The notes beneath the pieces are model-generated. The model worked only from the letters and a program-made list of their open reading frames with translations. It was not told the DNA's origin and did not search any database. Of a stretch of 64,000 nucleotides of DNA, positions 25,090 through 33,528 are shown one piece after another (positions within the stretch are counted from its first letter, which is position 1; every line of letters starts with the position of its first letter). A program made the translations under genes and the position numbers. Source of the stretch: Candidatus Nitricoxidivorans perseverans. GTDB taxonomy: Bacteria; Pseudomonadota; Gammaproteobacteria; Burkholderiales; Rhodocyclaceae. Location: positions 560,282 to 624,281 of the forward strand of contig CP107246.1 in the NCBI GenBank assembly GCA_030246985.1. The letters run 5' to 3'.

Positions 25090-26074
25090 GATTTTTCTGG
25101 CGATTCTCGTGGTCGCATCTTCCTCGGCGTGGGCGACAGCCACCTGCACAGGTCGTTTTGCCAACCCTATTACCGACATCTGCTGGAGTTGCATGATGCC
25201 GTTGCGTTTCGGTGGCATGGATCTGTTGTCACTCGATCAGGAAGATACCCCGAACCCGGGCGGTTCCCCGGTTTGCCTTTGTCCATCTCAACTGCGTGTG
25301 GGTTTCAAGGTGAGCTTCTGGGAGCCAGTGCGGCGGGTGGATGTCGTTCGCCGTCCGTTCTGCATGACCAGCCTAGGCGGGATCGAGCTCAATCCCGGAT
25401 TCGATGCGCCACGTGGATCGCGCTTCAGCCAGGACAGCACATCCACGTCATCCTTCTATCAGGTCCATTGGTACGTCGATCCGGTCATTTTTTGGTTGGA
25501 GGCGATCTTCGACAACGCCTGCCTGGAGCAAAGCTCCTTCGATGTGGCTTACCTCACCGAACTGGACCCGATGTGGAACGACGATGAACTGACCTTCATC
25601 TTCAACCCCGACGTGGCGTTGTTCGGCACGCTGCCGGCACGGGCGGCGTGTGCGGCCGACTGCGTGGCCGCAACTACTGGATTTCCATCGAACGCCTTGT
25701 TCTGGTGTGCCGGCTGCCAGGGAAGTCTTTATCCGTTAAATGGCAACGTGCAGGCGCATATCGGCGGCGTGCAGGCCTCCAGCCTGGAAATGACCCGGCT
25801 GATTGCCAAGATGCATCGCGAGGGCCTGATGTGGGCCGCGTCGGGGGAGGACGGTCTCTGCGGGTACTACCCGCAGCCGATCATGGACAAGACCAATTAC
25901 AAGTACCAGATGCTGTACCCGATTCCGCAGACGGAAAAAATCGCCGGAAAGTGTTGTCAGCCATTGGGACGCTCGACGATCTTGTGGGGTGCCGGCAAGG
26001 AGTATCCGTTCGAGGGCGAGGACTTCGCCTACATGGTGTTCCGCAAGCGAAACTGCTGCCAGGGAGCGTTCTGA
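25070..26074 (+). CDS. traU: Conjugative transfer protein TraU
   Basis: A 334-residue exported, cysteine-rich protein with a signal peptide (about 1-22). The mature start CTGRFANPITDICWSCMMPL is the conserved TraU signature. Further cysteine pairs (VCLCPS, AGKCCQPLG, RNCCQGAF) suggest several disulfides, and the length is as expected. In F-like systems TraU is a periplasmic assembly factor needed for DNA transfer more than for pilus formation. It overlaps traW upstream, and trbC starts 3 bases after its stop. Confidence 0.92.
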   Translation: MMKSVRKIFLAILVVASSSAWATATCTGRFANPITDICWSCMMPLRFGGMDLLSLDQEDTPNPGGSPVCLCPSQLRVGFKVSFWEPVRRVDVVRRPFCMTSLGGIELNPGFDAPRGSRFSQDSTSTSSFYQVHWYVDPVIFWLEAIFDNACLEQSSFDVAYLTELDPMWNDDELTFIFNPDVALFGTLPARAACAADCVAATTGFPSNALFWCAGCQGSLYPLNGNVQAHIGGVQASSLEMTRLIAKMHREGLMWAASGEDGLCGYYPQPIMDKTNYKYQMLYPIPQTEKIAGKCCQPLGRSTILWGAGKEYPFEGEDFAYMVFRKRNCCQGAF

Positions 26075-26077
26075 GCG

Positions 26078-26779
26078 ATGCGTCGTTGTTCCGCTCCGAT
26101 TCTGATTGCCGTTTGGTGGAGCCTGGCCACTTCGGTATGGGCGCAAGCCGCGCTACCTACCGATTTCGATGTGCATCAGGCGCAACAGCGAATGCAGGCA
26201 ATCCTTGGCGGGGATGATGGCAAGAAAGTGACGTCTCCCGCTGCGCCTGTTGTTCCCCGTGTGGAGAGCCTACCCAAGCCTGAATCCCGGAAAGCGGATG
26301 TGGGCCAGATCGCCGAATCCTTTCGTTCCTTGCCGATTTCAAAGCCTGCATCGTCAGATCGCGGGCCGGAAGTGATGGTGTTCGTTTCCTTCTCGATGCC
26401 AAAGGGTTCGCTGGAACGCATCGTCGCCGAGTCCGAGCGAACCGGAGCCGTGCTGGTTTTGCGCGGACTGAAGGGCAATTCGCTGACCCGGATGGGGGAA
26501 GAGGTTGCCCAGCTCATCGGTAAGCGTCAGGTGACGGCCATCGTTCATCCACCAGCCTTCACGCAATTCAAGGTGACGCAGGTACCGGCACTGGTCTTGG
26601 CGAACTCGTCTCAGGCAACGCGGATCGGCACGGATGGCTGTGCATCGCCGTCCAGTTTCGTGAAAGTCGATGGTGATGTCAGCCAGGGCTATGCGCTCGA
26701 TCTCATCGAGCGTCAGGCCCCCGCATGGTCGGAAGTCGCCAGGCGCTTTGCATCAAAGCTGGAGGAGCGTCGTCCGTGA
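26078..26779 (+). CDS. trbC: Conjugative pilus assembly protein TrbC (F type)
   Basis: A 233-residue exported protein with a signal peptide (about 1-23). The first part after it is low-complexity and Pro-rich. The C-terminal domain is thioredoxin-like, with MVFVSFSMPKGSLERIV and VTQVPALVLANSS, the TrbC_Ftype pattern, but without a CXXC active site. TrbC interacts with TraW during pilus assembly. It sits in the conserved traW-traU-trbC-traN order and its last codon overlaps the GTG of the following gene. Confidence 0.9.
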   Translation: MRRCSAPILIAVWWSLATSVWAQAALPTDFDVHQAQQRMQAILGGDDGKKVTSPAAPVVPRVESLPKPESRKADVGQIAESFRSLPISKPASSDRGPEVMVFVSFSMPKGSLERIVAESERTGAVLVLRGLKGNSLTRMGEEVAQLIGKRQVTAIVHPPAFTQFKVTQVPALVLANSSQATRIGTDGCASPSSFVKVDGDVSQGYALDLIERQAPAWSEVARRFASKLEERRP

Positions 26780-27975
26780 GCATGCGCAACCTGATCTTGC
26801 TGGCGTGTGTCCTGATCGCCGGTACAGCCATTGCGCAAGGCTACGATGCATCAACCGCTTTCAGTGACGGACGCTCATTAGGGTCCGGAGCCATCGGTGG
26901 AGCGCAGCAGGGGATCGGCACGACAAACGCGACGGCCGTTGTTCCCGGCTACGGACAAGCCACCAGCCAAGCCGGTCTGTTTCAGGGGGGCATGGGGCAA
27001 CTCTCGGGGCCGGGCGTGTCCAAAGTCATGGACTGTTCCAGCCAGACACCGGATGCGGACGCATTTCGGCGACAGGAGTGTGATGCCGTCAATTTTGTTG
27101 CGCGCAACCCGAGCGTGCGCCCGGCATTCTCGATTGACCGCGCCACCGATCCCCTGATCACCCGGAACAACGCCATTGCCGCCAACCCGGCCATTCAACT
27201 CACCGGCGTCAATATCGGCGCGGCGACCGAGCAGTGCCGTGTCGTTACCCAAACGACCCCGGCGGTGTTCTCGACCGAGATCTGTACCGAATACCGGCCT
27301 GTCACCAGCAACTTCTGTTCGACCGCGCGCCAGATCAGTGTTGATCAGCATCACCTGTATCAATGCGTCGAGCAGATGCAGACCATGAGCAACGCCAGTT
27401 GCTACATTGGTCAGCAGATCGCGGTCAGTACGAGCTACAACTACCAGTGCAACCAGACCGTTCAGGGATACGAGACATTGAGTTGTCGCCGCGGTGTCTC
27501 GGCGACCGTTGGTTTTGGTCAATGTACCCCAGGAGCCTGGCTGGGCAGGACGGCATTCATGGATTGCAGTTGGTGCGTCGATCCCTACATGGCTATGAAC
27601 GTCTTTTGCGGCAGCAATGGTCGCTCGTATGAGGTCGAGCCATATCGATCCTACGATGGGGTGAATCGCTACGACTATAACTGGATCGGTTACCCATGGA
27701 ACGGCAGCTATGGCCGCTTCCCTGTGGCGGTGGCGCCAGGACAGTCCGTGACCGACTACTACGTCAGCAATCTCGGGTTCGGCTGCAACCTCTATGTCTA
27801 TTTCAGCGTCAGTTGCAGCAGCACTACCTGCACCCCTTCGATGCGTAATGTCAGTTCTGGATGCAACTCATCCGGGGGGGCCGGGACGGGGGCACCCTTG
27901 CAATTACCGATGTCCAAGACGGTCAGCAGCTGGACCTCGAATGAGTGCGCCACCCTGCAACAGCGAGCACGCTAA
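26776..27975 (+). CDS. TraN N-terminal half, separate cistron
   Basis: A 399-residue exported protein. The GTG at 26776 follows a GGAGGAG ribosome binding site 8 bases away; ATG at 26782 (MRNLILLACVLIAGTAIA) is the alternative. Both give a signal peptide. The mature region has a Gly-rich start and many cysteines. Stretches such as AVVPGYGQATSQAGLFQGG and FRRQECDAVNFVARNPSVRP look like the N-terminal half of SXT/R391-type TraN, as judged from memory of the family. The stop shares a base with the next start (TAATG), so the two halves are translated together. TraN acts at the outer membrane in mating-pair stabilisation. Confidence 0.75.
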   Translation: MSMRNLILLACVLIAGTAIAQGYDASTAFSDGRSLGSGAIGGAQQGIGTTNATAVVPGYGQATSQAGLFQGGMGQLSGPGVSKVMDCSSQTPDADAFRRQECDAVNFVARNPSVRPAFSIDRATDPLITRNNAIAANPAIQLTGVNIGAATEQCRVVTQTTPAVFSTEICTEYRPVTSNFCSTARQISVDQHHLYQCVEQMQTMSNASCYIGQQIAVSTSYNYQCNQTVQGYETLSCRRGVSATVGFGQCTPGAWLGRTAFMDCSWCVDPYMAMNVFCGSNGRSYEVEPYRSYDGVNRYDYNWIGYPWNGSYGRFPVAVAPGQSVTDYYVSNLGFGCNLYVYFSVSCSSTTCTPSMRNVSSGCNSSGGAGTGAPLQLPMSKTVSSWTSNECATLQQRAR

Positions 27976-30056
27976 TGCGATTACTGCTTCTGGTCATCGC
28001 CGTTCTCTTTGGTCTGAGCCCTGTTGCGCGGGCGGGCGATTGTCGTCTTGAGAGTTCGACCTGTGTCGATACCTCGGCGAGCAAGACAATTTCAGGCGTG
28101 GTCGTCACGCTGGCGGATGTCGGGGGCTGCTGGGAGTTTCAGGACAACTACACCTGCATCAAGCCCAACTCCATCGACTACTGCTCGGCATTGACGGCGG
28201 CAGGGTGCGGTCAGACCAGTTCGATATGCAGCGATACCGCGTTCAACGGCACGTGCAATACCTACACCAAGACCTTCCGCTGTGGCACCAGCCAGGGAAC
28301 CCCCACCAATACGGTGAGGCTCGACAACACCTACACCCTGGTGACGGATACGACCAATACGAGCCAATGTTCGTCCTATGCGCAGAATTCCCGTTGCCGA
28401 CTGTCGGCGCATACCTGCGTTGATTCCACGCCCTGCAAGCTCGATTCGAGTGGGGCGACCGTGTGTCTGGCAGGCGTCACGCCACCGGTGGGGGGATTGA
28501 ATTCCACGGCCACCTGCTGGCGGTATCAGGATGATTACTCCTGCATCGCCGACAACCACATCGACTACTGCGCGGCCATCAAGGCGACGCAAGGGTGCGC
28601 TCAAGTCAGCGCCACATGCGACAGCACGGCCTTCGATGGCTCCTGCAACCAATATACCCGGCGCTATCAATGCACCAACGTCACCGCATCGACCTCGACG
28701 CCGACCGTCGTCGAACTAAATACGTCCTATACGATCACGTCCAACACGCTGAATACCAGTCAATGCGCGTCGTATGTCGACAGCGCAAATTGTGTCCATG
28801 CCGCAACCACATGTACCGATAGCACCCCCTGCAAGACGATCAATGGCCTGCAAGTCTGCCTGACGACGGTCTCGCCATTGCCAAGCGGGGCGCAAAGCGC
28901 GGGTGATTCCTGCTGGACGCGTACCGAGGACTACACCTGTGCCGGAGCGACGCTGACGAACGATTGCCAGCCATTGATCGATCGGGGCTGCACGCCGGTT
29001 TCCTCACAATGCATCGATCCCTTGCCTACGGGGGGCTGCGACATGAGCGAGCGAACGTACTCATGCCAGACCTCGCCCGCAACACAGACCCAGCAAACCG
29101 TTTGTGACCAGCGGTCTTTCTGCCAGGGAGGAACCAACTGCTTTGATACCAGCAATCCGGCGGATCAGGACTTCGGACGTGCCATGGCATCGATGGAAGC
29201 CGCTCGGGAGGCCGGGGTTTATGGGGAGGATCTGCGTCTGTTCAAAGGGGTGGGAGAACGATGCCGGAAGAAACTCTTCGGCCTGGTCGATTGCTGCAAG
29301 AAGAGCGGTGGCGGTGCGGCGCGATCCAATCACAACATCATGGCTACCGCCATGCAGGGCGTCATGATCGGCGGGCAACTGGCGATCAATGCAGGCAGCA
29401 AGTACATGTTCGACTTTATGTACCCCGAGTTCACCAGTTATGTCGAAGCCGGTGCGCAGGCCATGATTTCCTCGGAGGTGCTGTTCACCCCGACGAATTT
29501 CCAACCGTCCTTCACGTTTTACGGACTGACCCTCTCGACCGGTACGGTCAGTAGTGGATTGCTGGGCGGCCCCATTTATTCAATAGGATCTCTCGGCAGC
29601 TTCAATTTCTACTTCGATCCGTATTCACTGGCGGCAGCCGTAGCGCTCCAGCTCCTGTCCGAGTTGTTGTCCTGCGAGCAATCTGAACAGATGCTGGGGA
29701 TGCACCGGGATGCCAACCTGTGTGTCTTTGTGGGTTCCTACTGCTCTTCGCGTATCCCCATCATCAAGACCTGCATCGAGCAAACCCAGTCCTACTGCTG
29801 CTTCAACTCCCGACTGGCCAAGATCATCAATGAGCAAGGCAGGGGGCAGGTGGGAAAGACTTGGGGCAGTGGCGAGAACCCCGACTGTTCCGGCTTTACC
29901 ACCGCCGAATTCGAGCAACTGGATTTCTCCCGAATCGACATGAGCGAGTTCATCCAGGAAGTGGCATCCAGCGTGCGAATGCCGGATGTGTCGTCCTTCG
30001 GACAGAACGTCCAGACCTCCGTTCAACAGCGTGTGAATAGCTACTACAACCGATGA
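27975..30056 (+). CDS. traN: Conjugative mating-pair stabilisation protein TraN (C-terminal portion)
   Basis: A 693-residue exported protein with a signal peptide (1-20). The first 350 residues consist of about three tandem Cys-rich modules, each with a C-W-x5-Y-x-C core (GCWEFQDNYTC, TCWRYQDDYSC, SCWTRTEDYTC) and conserved spacing. The C-terminal region has the TraN hallmarks LFGLVDCCKKSGGG, YCCFNSRLAKIINEQGRGQV and DCSGFTTAEFEQLDFSRID. TraN binds recipient outer-membrane receptors. It starts at the TAATG overlap with the previous gene. Tandem repeats in the exposed part could alter recipient range. Confidence 0.9.
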   Translation: MRLLLLVIAVLFGLSPVARAGDCRLESSTCVDTSASKTISGVVVTLADVGGCWEFQDNYTCIKPNSIDYCSALTAAGCGQTSSICSDTAFNGTCNTYTKTFRCGTSQGTPTNTVRLDNTYTLVTDTTNTSQCSSYAQNSRCRLSAHTCVDSTPCKLDSSGATVCLAGVTPPVGGLNSTATCWRYQDDYSCIADNHIDYCAAIKATQGCAQVSATCDSTAFDGSCNQYTRRYQCTNVTASTSTPTVVELNTSYTITSNTLNTSQCASYVDSANCVHAATTCTDSTPCKTINGLQVCLTTVSPLPSGAQSAGDSCWTRTEDYTCAGATLTNDCQPLIDRGCTPVSSQCIDPLPTGGCDMSERTYSCQTSPATQTQQTVCDQRSFCQGGTNCFDTSNPADQDFGRAMASMEAAREAGVYGEDLRLFKGVGERCRKKLFGLVDCCKKSGGGAARSNHNIMATAMQGVMIGGQLAINAGSKYMFDFMYPEFTSYVEAGAQAMISSEVLFTPTNFQPSFTFYGLTLSTGTVSSGLLGGPIYSIGSLGSFNFYFDPYSLAAAVALQLLSELLSCEQSEQMLGMHRDANLCVFVGSYCSSRIPIIKTCIEQTQSYCCFNSRLAKIINEQGRGQVGKTWGSGENPDCSGFTTAEFEQLDFSRIDMSEFIQEVASSVRMPDVSSFGQNVQTSVQQRVNSYYNR

Positions 30057-30454
30057 TGCGATCTGCGATGGCCTTTTGTTTCTTTGCCTTTCTGTCCAGC
30101 GCCGATGTTCTGGCGGCTGATTTGAAGCAGCATCTGATTAGGGCAATCGATACGCCCAACGGGATGGCCGAAGGGACACTGGATGGCAGCATGGCCGAAT
30201 TCTTCAAGGCACAGACCCGATCGTCCGCGCCGGTCATGGTCAAGGTCAGAACCTTGAAGCGATTCCCGACAGCGGGATGCGCTCGACTGGAAGCAACCCT
30301 GATCCAGGAGGGGGTGCCGACCCAGCAAGGAAGCGCCATACCGTTTGCCATTCGCTATGAGATCAACCTGTGCCGGGATGGACGTCCGCCGACGGAAGGC
30401 ATGGACCTCGATGCGGCATCACGGGCACTGTCCCGCAATGTGCCTTCGCAGTAA
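30053..30454 (+). CDS. Small secreted protein of the conjugation cluster, unknown function
   Basis: A 133-residue protein starting MMRSAMAFCFFAFLSSADVL, a clear signal peptide ending near DVLAAD. The mature part has a beta-rich pattern and two cysteines (TAGCARLEAT, NLCRDGRPP) that could form a disulfide. Its start overlaps the traN stop by 4 bases (ATGA), so it is translated with the transfer operon. Family not recognised. Confidence 0.75.
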   Translation: MMRSAMAFCFFAFLSSADVLAADLKQHLIRAIDTPNGMAEGTLDGSMAEFFKAQTRSSAPVMVKVRTLKRFPTAGCARLEATLIQEGVPTQQGSAIPFAIRYEINLCRDGRPPTEGMDLDAASRALSRNVPSQ

Positions 30455-30498
30455 TGAGAGAATCCGATCTTTATTCACACACCGAAGGGAGTACCTTG

Positions 30499-30795
30499 AT
30501 GAACAAATCCGAGCTGATCGAAGCGTTGGCGACAAAAGCAGAACTGTCCAAGGCTGCCGCTGGCCGCGCCCTGGATGTCCTGATTGAAGAGATTGTGACG
30601 GCTGTCTCCAAGGGGGATACGGTTCAACTGGTTGGTTTTGGAACCTTCAAGTCCGCAGCCCGTGCTGCTCGCGAGGGTAAAAACCCGAAGACGGGTGAAA
30701 AGCTCAAGATCAAGGCCACGACTGTGCCGAAATTTACGGCCGGCGCCAACTTCAAGGAAAAGGTTGCCAATAAGGGCAAGGCCAAGAAGAAGTGA
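30499..30795 (+). CDS. HU-family DNA-binding protein
   Basis: A 98-residue histone-like protein starting MNKSELIEALATKAELSKAA, with the beta-arm region GFGTFKSAARAAREGKNPKT carrying the G-x-F core of HU/IHF and a Lys-rich C-terminus (KGKAKKK). An AAGGGAG ribosome binding site precedes the ATG. HU proteins bend DNA and support recombination or repression. Its place behind the transfer operon and before hipBA suggests it is element cargo rather than the chromosomal HU. Confidence 0.93.
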   Translation: MNKSELIEALATKAELSKAAAGRALDVLIEEIVTAVSKGDTVQLVGFGTFKSAARAAREGKNPKTGEKLKIKATTVPKFTAGANFKEKVANKGKAKKK

Positions 30796-30838
30796 ACTGT
30801 CGGTCGTTGCCGGAACACAGCAACGCCCGTAAAAATAG

Positions 30839-30902
30839 TCAGCGATCGTTGAGTTTCTCTTGCTCCAGAGCATGGAGTAGGACAAAATTCAACGGTCGTT
30901 TA
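30839..30902 (+). promoter_or_regulatory. Pair of operator-like near-palindromes upstream of hipB
   Basis: TCAGCGATCGTTGA (30839-30852) and TCAACGGTCGTTTA (30889-30902) share the pattern TCARCGRTCGTTKA and are near-palindromic, with centres 50 bases apart. They lie just upstream of the hipB start at 30920, the right place for autoregulation by the HipB/HipA complex. Confidence 0.45.
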
Positions 30903-30919
30903 TCTTTTGGAGGCCTGTC

Positions 30920-31162
30920 ATGGCCAGGGAAATCAGGATCACCTCTGTTCGGGAGCTGGGGGATACCGTGCGACGGGTTCGCAAGGAGTCTGGCCTGACG
31001 CAGCGGGATGCCGCCGCCTTGTGCAATGTAAGCCTGCCATTTTTGAATGGTGTTGAGCAGGGCAAGGCAACCGCCCAAATCGGCAAGGTGCTCGCCGTGT
31101 GCCAGCGTTTCGGTATTGAGGTCAAACTGGGCCTGCCCATGGCGCCGGGTGACGGCGCATGA
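30920..31162 (+). CDS. hipB: HipB-like antitoxin, helix-turn-helix regulator
   Basis: An 80-residue XRE-family protein. The HTH is at about 10-60 (LGDTVRRVRKESGLTQRDAA and NVSLPFLNGVEQGKATAQ). A GGAGG ribosome binding site precedes the ATG. HipB binds operator DNA and neutralises HipA. The stop overlaps the start of hipA by 4 bases, the usual antitoxin-toxin coupling. Confidence 0.9.
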   Translation: MAREIRITSVRELGDTVRRVRKESGLTQRDAAALCNVSLPFLNGVEQGKATAQIGKVLAVCQRFGIEVKLGLPMAPGDGA

Positions 31163-32508
31163 GCAGGTTGCGTGTTCTGGCCAATGGCGACCTGGTTGGC
31201 TTACTCGATGTTACCGCAGGCCGCTGGTCGTTCGACTACGACGCTGGATGGAATGCCTACGCCTTGTCTCCTTCCTTTCCGTTAGCGACAAGAACGTATC
31301 AGGACTCGGCCGATATCCGTCCCGTGGAATGGTTCTTCGAGAATCTGTTGCCTGAGGGGCGACTGCGCGAGTTGATCGCGTCGAGGGATCGTATCGACCC
31401 GAAGGACACTTGGGCCTTGCTGCTCCGTCATGGGCAGGATACGGCCGGCGCTCTCTCGCTGCTTCCTGAAACAATGGACACCTCCGACGTTCAGGAAAAG
31501 CTGCTGCCTCTGTCGCGAGATGCCCTGCAAGACAAGATTCAGGAGTCGCGCTTACGCAACTTGCCGTTGATGGCCTCCTGGGACGATATCCGTATGTCGC
31601 TGGCCGGGGCGCAGGAAAAGCTCGGGCTGCGTATCGACGCGTATGGCGCCATGTTTTTGCCCGAAGGAACGGCGGCCTCGACCCATATCGTCAAGCCCGA
31701 GAACGCCAGCGCGGACTTCCCCTTTTGTCCTGCCAACGAATTCTTTTGCATGCGTTTGGCGGCTGAACTCAAGGTGCCAGTGCCCCTGGTGGATTTACTG
31801 CATTTGCCGGAACCTCTGTATGTCATCGAGCGGTTTGATCGTGAGCCAGGTGCGGCAGAAACCGCAAAGACGATTCGGCGACTGCATCAGATCGACCTTT
31901 GCCAAGCCCTTGGGGTTTCTCCATCGAAGAAATACGAGAGCGAGGGCGGCCTGGGTTTGCATCACTTGTTTGGGGCTCTTCGAGACACGTTCATCGATCG
32001 CCCAATCGTGGCTGCCAATGCAGTTGTTCAGTGGGTTGCCTTCAACTATCTGATCGGCAACCTGGATGCTCACGCCAAGAACATTGCTTTTCTGATGCGG
32101 AGGAAAAAAGCGGCGGTAGCGCCGTTCTACGACATGCTCTGCGTGGAGGCTTACCTGCCCAGGCAGGCCATGTCCATGGCCATTGCCGGGGAGAACAAGC
32201 CTGGCTGGGTAGAGGGGCCGCACTGGGATGCGATGGCCTATGAGGCCGGGGTGGCACCAAGGCTGGTTCGCGGCGTCTTGTCGCGGATGAGCGCTGACCT
32301 GCCGGACGCCATTTCCAAAATCATCGGTGACGCACGGCTTTTGCCGGTCGAGCGAGATTTTCTGAGAAAAAAAGTGCTGCCTGTCATTGAAGAGCGACAG
32401 GGGTTCGTCACCGATGCGATCAAGTCTCGACAATCGACGATTGGTGAACTGCTAACCAGGAAGGAATTCGATCCGTCGGTAGCGGAACGTCTGGCCGAGC
32501 TCTCCTGA
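31159..32508 (+). CDS. hipA: HipA-type serine/threonine kinase toxin
   Basis: A 449-residue protein with the complete HipA fold. The N-terminal subdomain has NLLPEGRLRELIA. The kinase core has the P-loop-like SLAGAQEK (147-154) with the regulatory Ser, the ATP-contacting IVKPE (177-181), ERFDR (224-228), the catalytic NLDAHAKN (D303) and the Mg-binding YDMLC (D325). HipA toxins phosphorylate aminoacyl-tRNA synthetases such as GltX and induce growth arrest. All catalytic residues are kept, so it is probably active. It is paired with hipB on the mobile segment, where it could stabilise the element. Confidence 0.94.
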   Translation: MSRLRVLANGDLVGLLDVTAGRWSFDYDAGWNAYALSPSFPLATRTYQDSADIRPVEWFFENLLPEGRLRELIASRDRIDPKDTWALLLRHGQDTAGALSLLPETMDTSDVQEKLLPLSRDALQDKIQESRLRNLPLMASWDDIRMSLAGAQEKLGLRIDAYGAMFLPEGTAASTHIVKPENASADFPFCPANEFFCMRLAAELKVPVPLVDLLHLPEPLYVIERFDREPGAAETAKTIRRLHQIDLCQALGVSPSKKYESEGGLGLHHLFGALRDTFIDRPIVAANAVVQWVAFNYLIGNLDAHAKNIAFLMRRKKAAVAPFYDMLCVEAYLPRQAMSMAIAGENKPGWVEGPHWDAMAYEAGVAPRLVRGVLSRMSADLPDAISKIIGDARLLPVERDFLRKKVLPVIEERQGFVTDAIKSRQSTIGELLTRKEFDPSVAERLAELS

Positions 32509-32524
32509 TTTTTCTCGGGAGGTA

Positions 32525-32728
32525 TCAGGAAGCGGTCGCAACGGCTTGCGAATGGGTAGGTGTCTTCAGATGGCGCGTATTCCATGCAGTAACAGACAAA
32601 GCCTCTGTTCGGCCAATAGGCCCGGTCACATGACAATCCATGCACTCAACCATCCATCCGTTGATATCTACTTCGCTGGATTCCACACGCTGACTTCCGC
32701 AAAATGGACACGGTTCGAGAATAACCAC
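32525..32728 (-). CDS. Restriction alleviation protein, Lar family
   Basis: A 67-residue zinc-ribbon protein. The motif EPCPFCGSQRVESSE followed by GWMVECMDCHVTGP and AWNTR is the Lar/DUF1380-like pattern: two CXXC pairs and a conserved aromatic-Asn end. Lar-type proteins from prophages and plasmids lessen type I restriction during DNA entry, which suits a conjugative element. It is convergent with hipA, 16 bases from its stop. Confidence 0.8.
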   Translation of the reverse strand: MVILEPCPFCGSQRVESSEVDINGWMVECMDCHVTGPIGRTEALSVTAWNTRHLKTPTHSQAVATAS

Positions 32729-32815
32729 GGCTCCTCCTGTTGTGTGTCATAAGTATATTGGAATGCGCCGATATCCAGCGGCCGCAGGTGGATTGGAACG
32801 CATGTGGAGGTACAG

Positions 32816-33127
32816 TCAGGCATTGCTGGTTTGAATCGCCAACTTTTCCGTGCGTCCATTCGCCTGCGTTACTTCCATGGGGAGATGGTTCCCTGTTCCA
32901 CTAGTACGCCGTAATCGATCAATGTACCCAGCCAGATCCTCGACATGAACATAGCGCCGCCGGGTCTGCAGAATGGTGGGAACGGGGAATCTTCCCTTGC
33001 TGATTTGATTGTGTGCCGTTCGGAGGTTGATGCCGATTTCGCGAGCAGCCACGGAGAGCGGAAGCAGAGAACGGCCGTAGCGCAGGGACAAAATCTCCAG
33101 GCTGTTTTTTGTGGTGACGTGGTTCAT
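32816..33127 (-). CDS. Small helix-turn-helix regulator (PrtN/AlpA-like)
   Basis: A 103-residue protein starting MNHVTTKNSLEILSLRYGRS with GGAG spaced before the ATG. Residues 28-70 form a helix-turn-helix (LPLSVAAREIGINLRTAHNQ followed by ISKGRFPVP and a basic RRRYVHVEDLAGYI wing). This layout is that of excisionase/AlpA or pyocin-activator-like regulators carried on mobile elements. The longer frame to 33163 lacks a better start. The target is unknown. Confidence 0.7.
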   Translation of the reverse strand: MNHVTTKNSLEILSLRYGRSLLPLSVAAREIGINLRTAHNQISKGRFPVPTILQTRRRYVHVEDLAGYIDRLRRTSGTGNHLPMEVTQANGRTEKLAIQTSNA

Positions 33128-33528
33128 TTCAGGCTCCGATTTGCGACATCGTGATCGTAGCAACGGCGGGGCGGAGCTTGTGGCTGAAATGCGGCTGTAA
33201 AGTACGCATTTCGGGTGGCACTTCTGGGCCAGCGCAAACTACCTTTCTTGGGATACGTAACGGTATCGGCGAGGCGAAAATCCCCGTCCTCTCGATCTGC
33301 TGTCTGCTACTATTTCGGCGCTCGAGAGAGGTTACAGAGCCAATAGTCTTGAATAGTCAGTACGAGATCGAATTTTCGTCATCGCCCGGAAACCCGCGTG
33401 AATACTAAGCGTTCTTCTGGAGACGGTATCGGTGACGGTATTGGGAGGGGTGAATCTAATGAAGCCCAGTAATGGCAAGGCTTACAAGGCCATTGTAATA
33501 ATCGAGTGGGAATAAGGGGGAGGGCGCC
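33128..33528. other. Intergenic right-hand junction of the mobile segment
   Basis: These 401 bases lie between the divergent regulator gene and the ABC permease. Composition changes from moderate to high GC. A frame at 33151-33408 has no good start or recognisable content and is not called. A direct repeat AATAGTC occurs twice at about 33341-33358. A tiny ORF of 18 codons lies at 33459-33515 before the ABC operon. No tRNA or integrase site was identified. Confidence 0.5.
33459..33515 (+). CDS. Possible 18-residue leader peptide before the ABC transporter operon
   Basis: ATG AAG CCC through GAG TGG GAA TAA, with a GGAGGGG ribosome binding site 8 bases before. It ends 13 bases before the permease start. 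It contains a direct repeat CAAGGC and an AATGGC/GCCATT inverted repeat, so it could take part in leader regulation or be chance. Confidence 0.25.
   Translation: MKPSNGKAYKAIVIIEWE

Larger units (their letters stand above)
24466..33127 (+). mobile_element. Fragment of an F-type/SXT-like integrative conjugative element
   Basis: The segment carries contiguous mating-apparatus genes traW-traU-trbC-traN and accessory genes (HU-like, HipBA, Lar-like, helix-turn-helix). Base composition is lower in GC than either flank. Integrase, relaxase, coupling protein, TraC-type ATPase and pilin are absent, so this is only part of an element. The limits given are the outermost genes I assign to it, not identified attachment sites. 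Confidence 0.7.

Noticed and set aside
33151-33408. 85-codon frame in the right-hand junction
   Set aside because: It has no ribosome site, motif or plausible protein composition, and it overlaps the promoter region of the divergent regulator.
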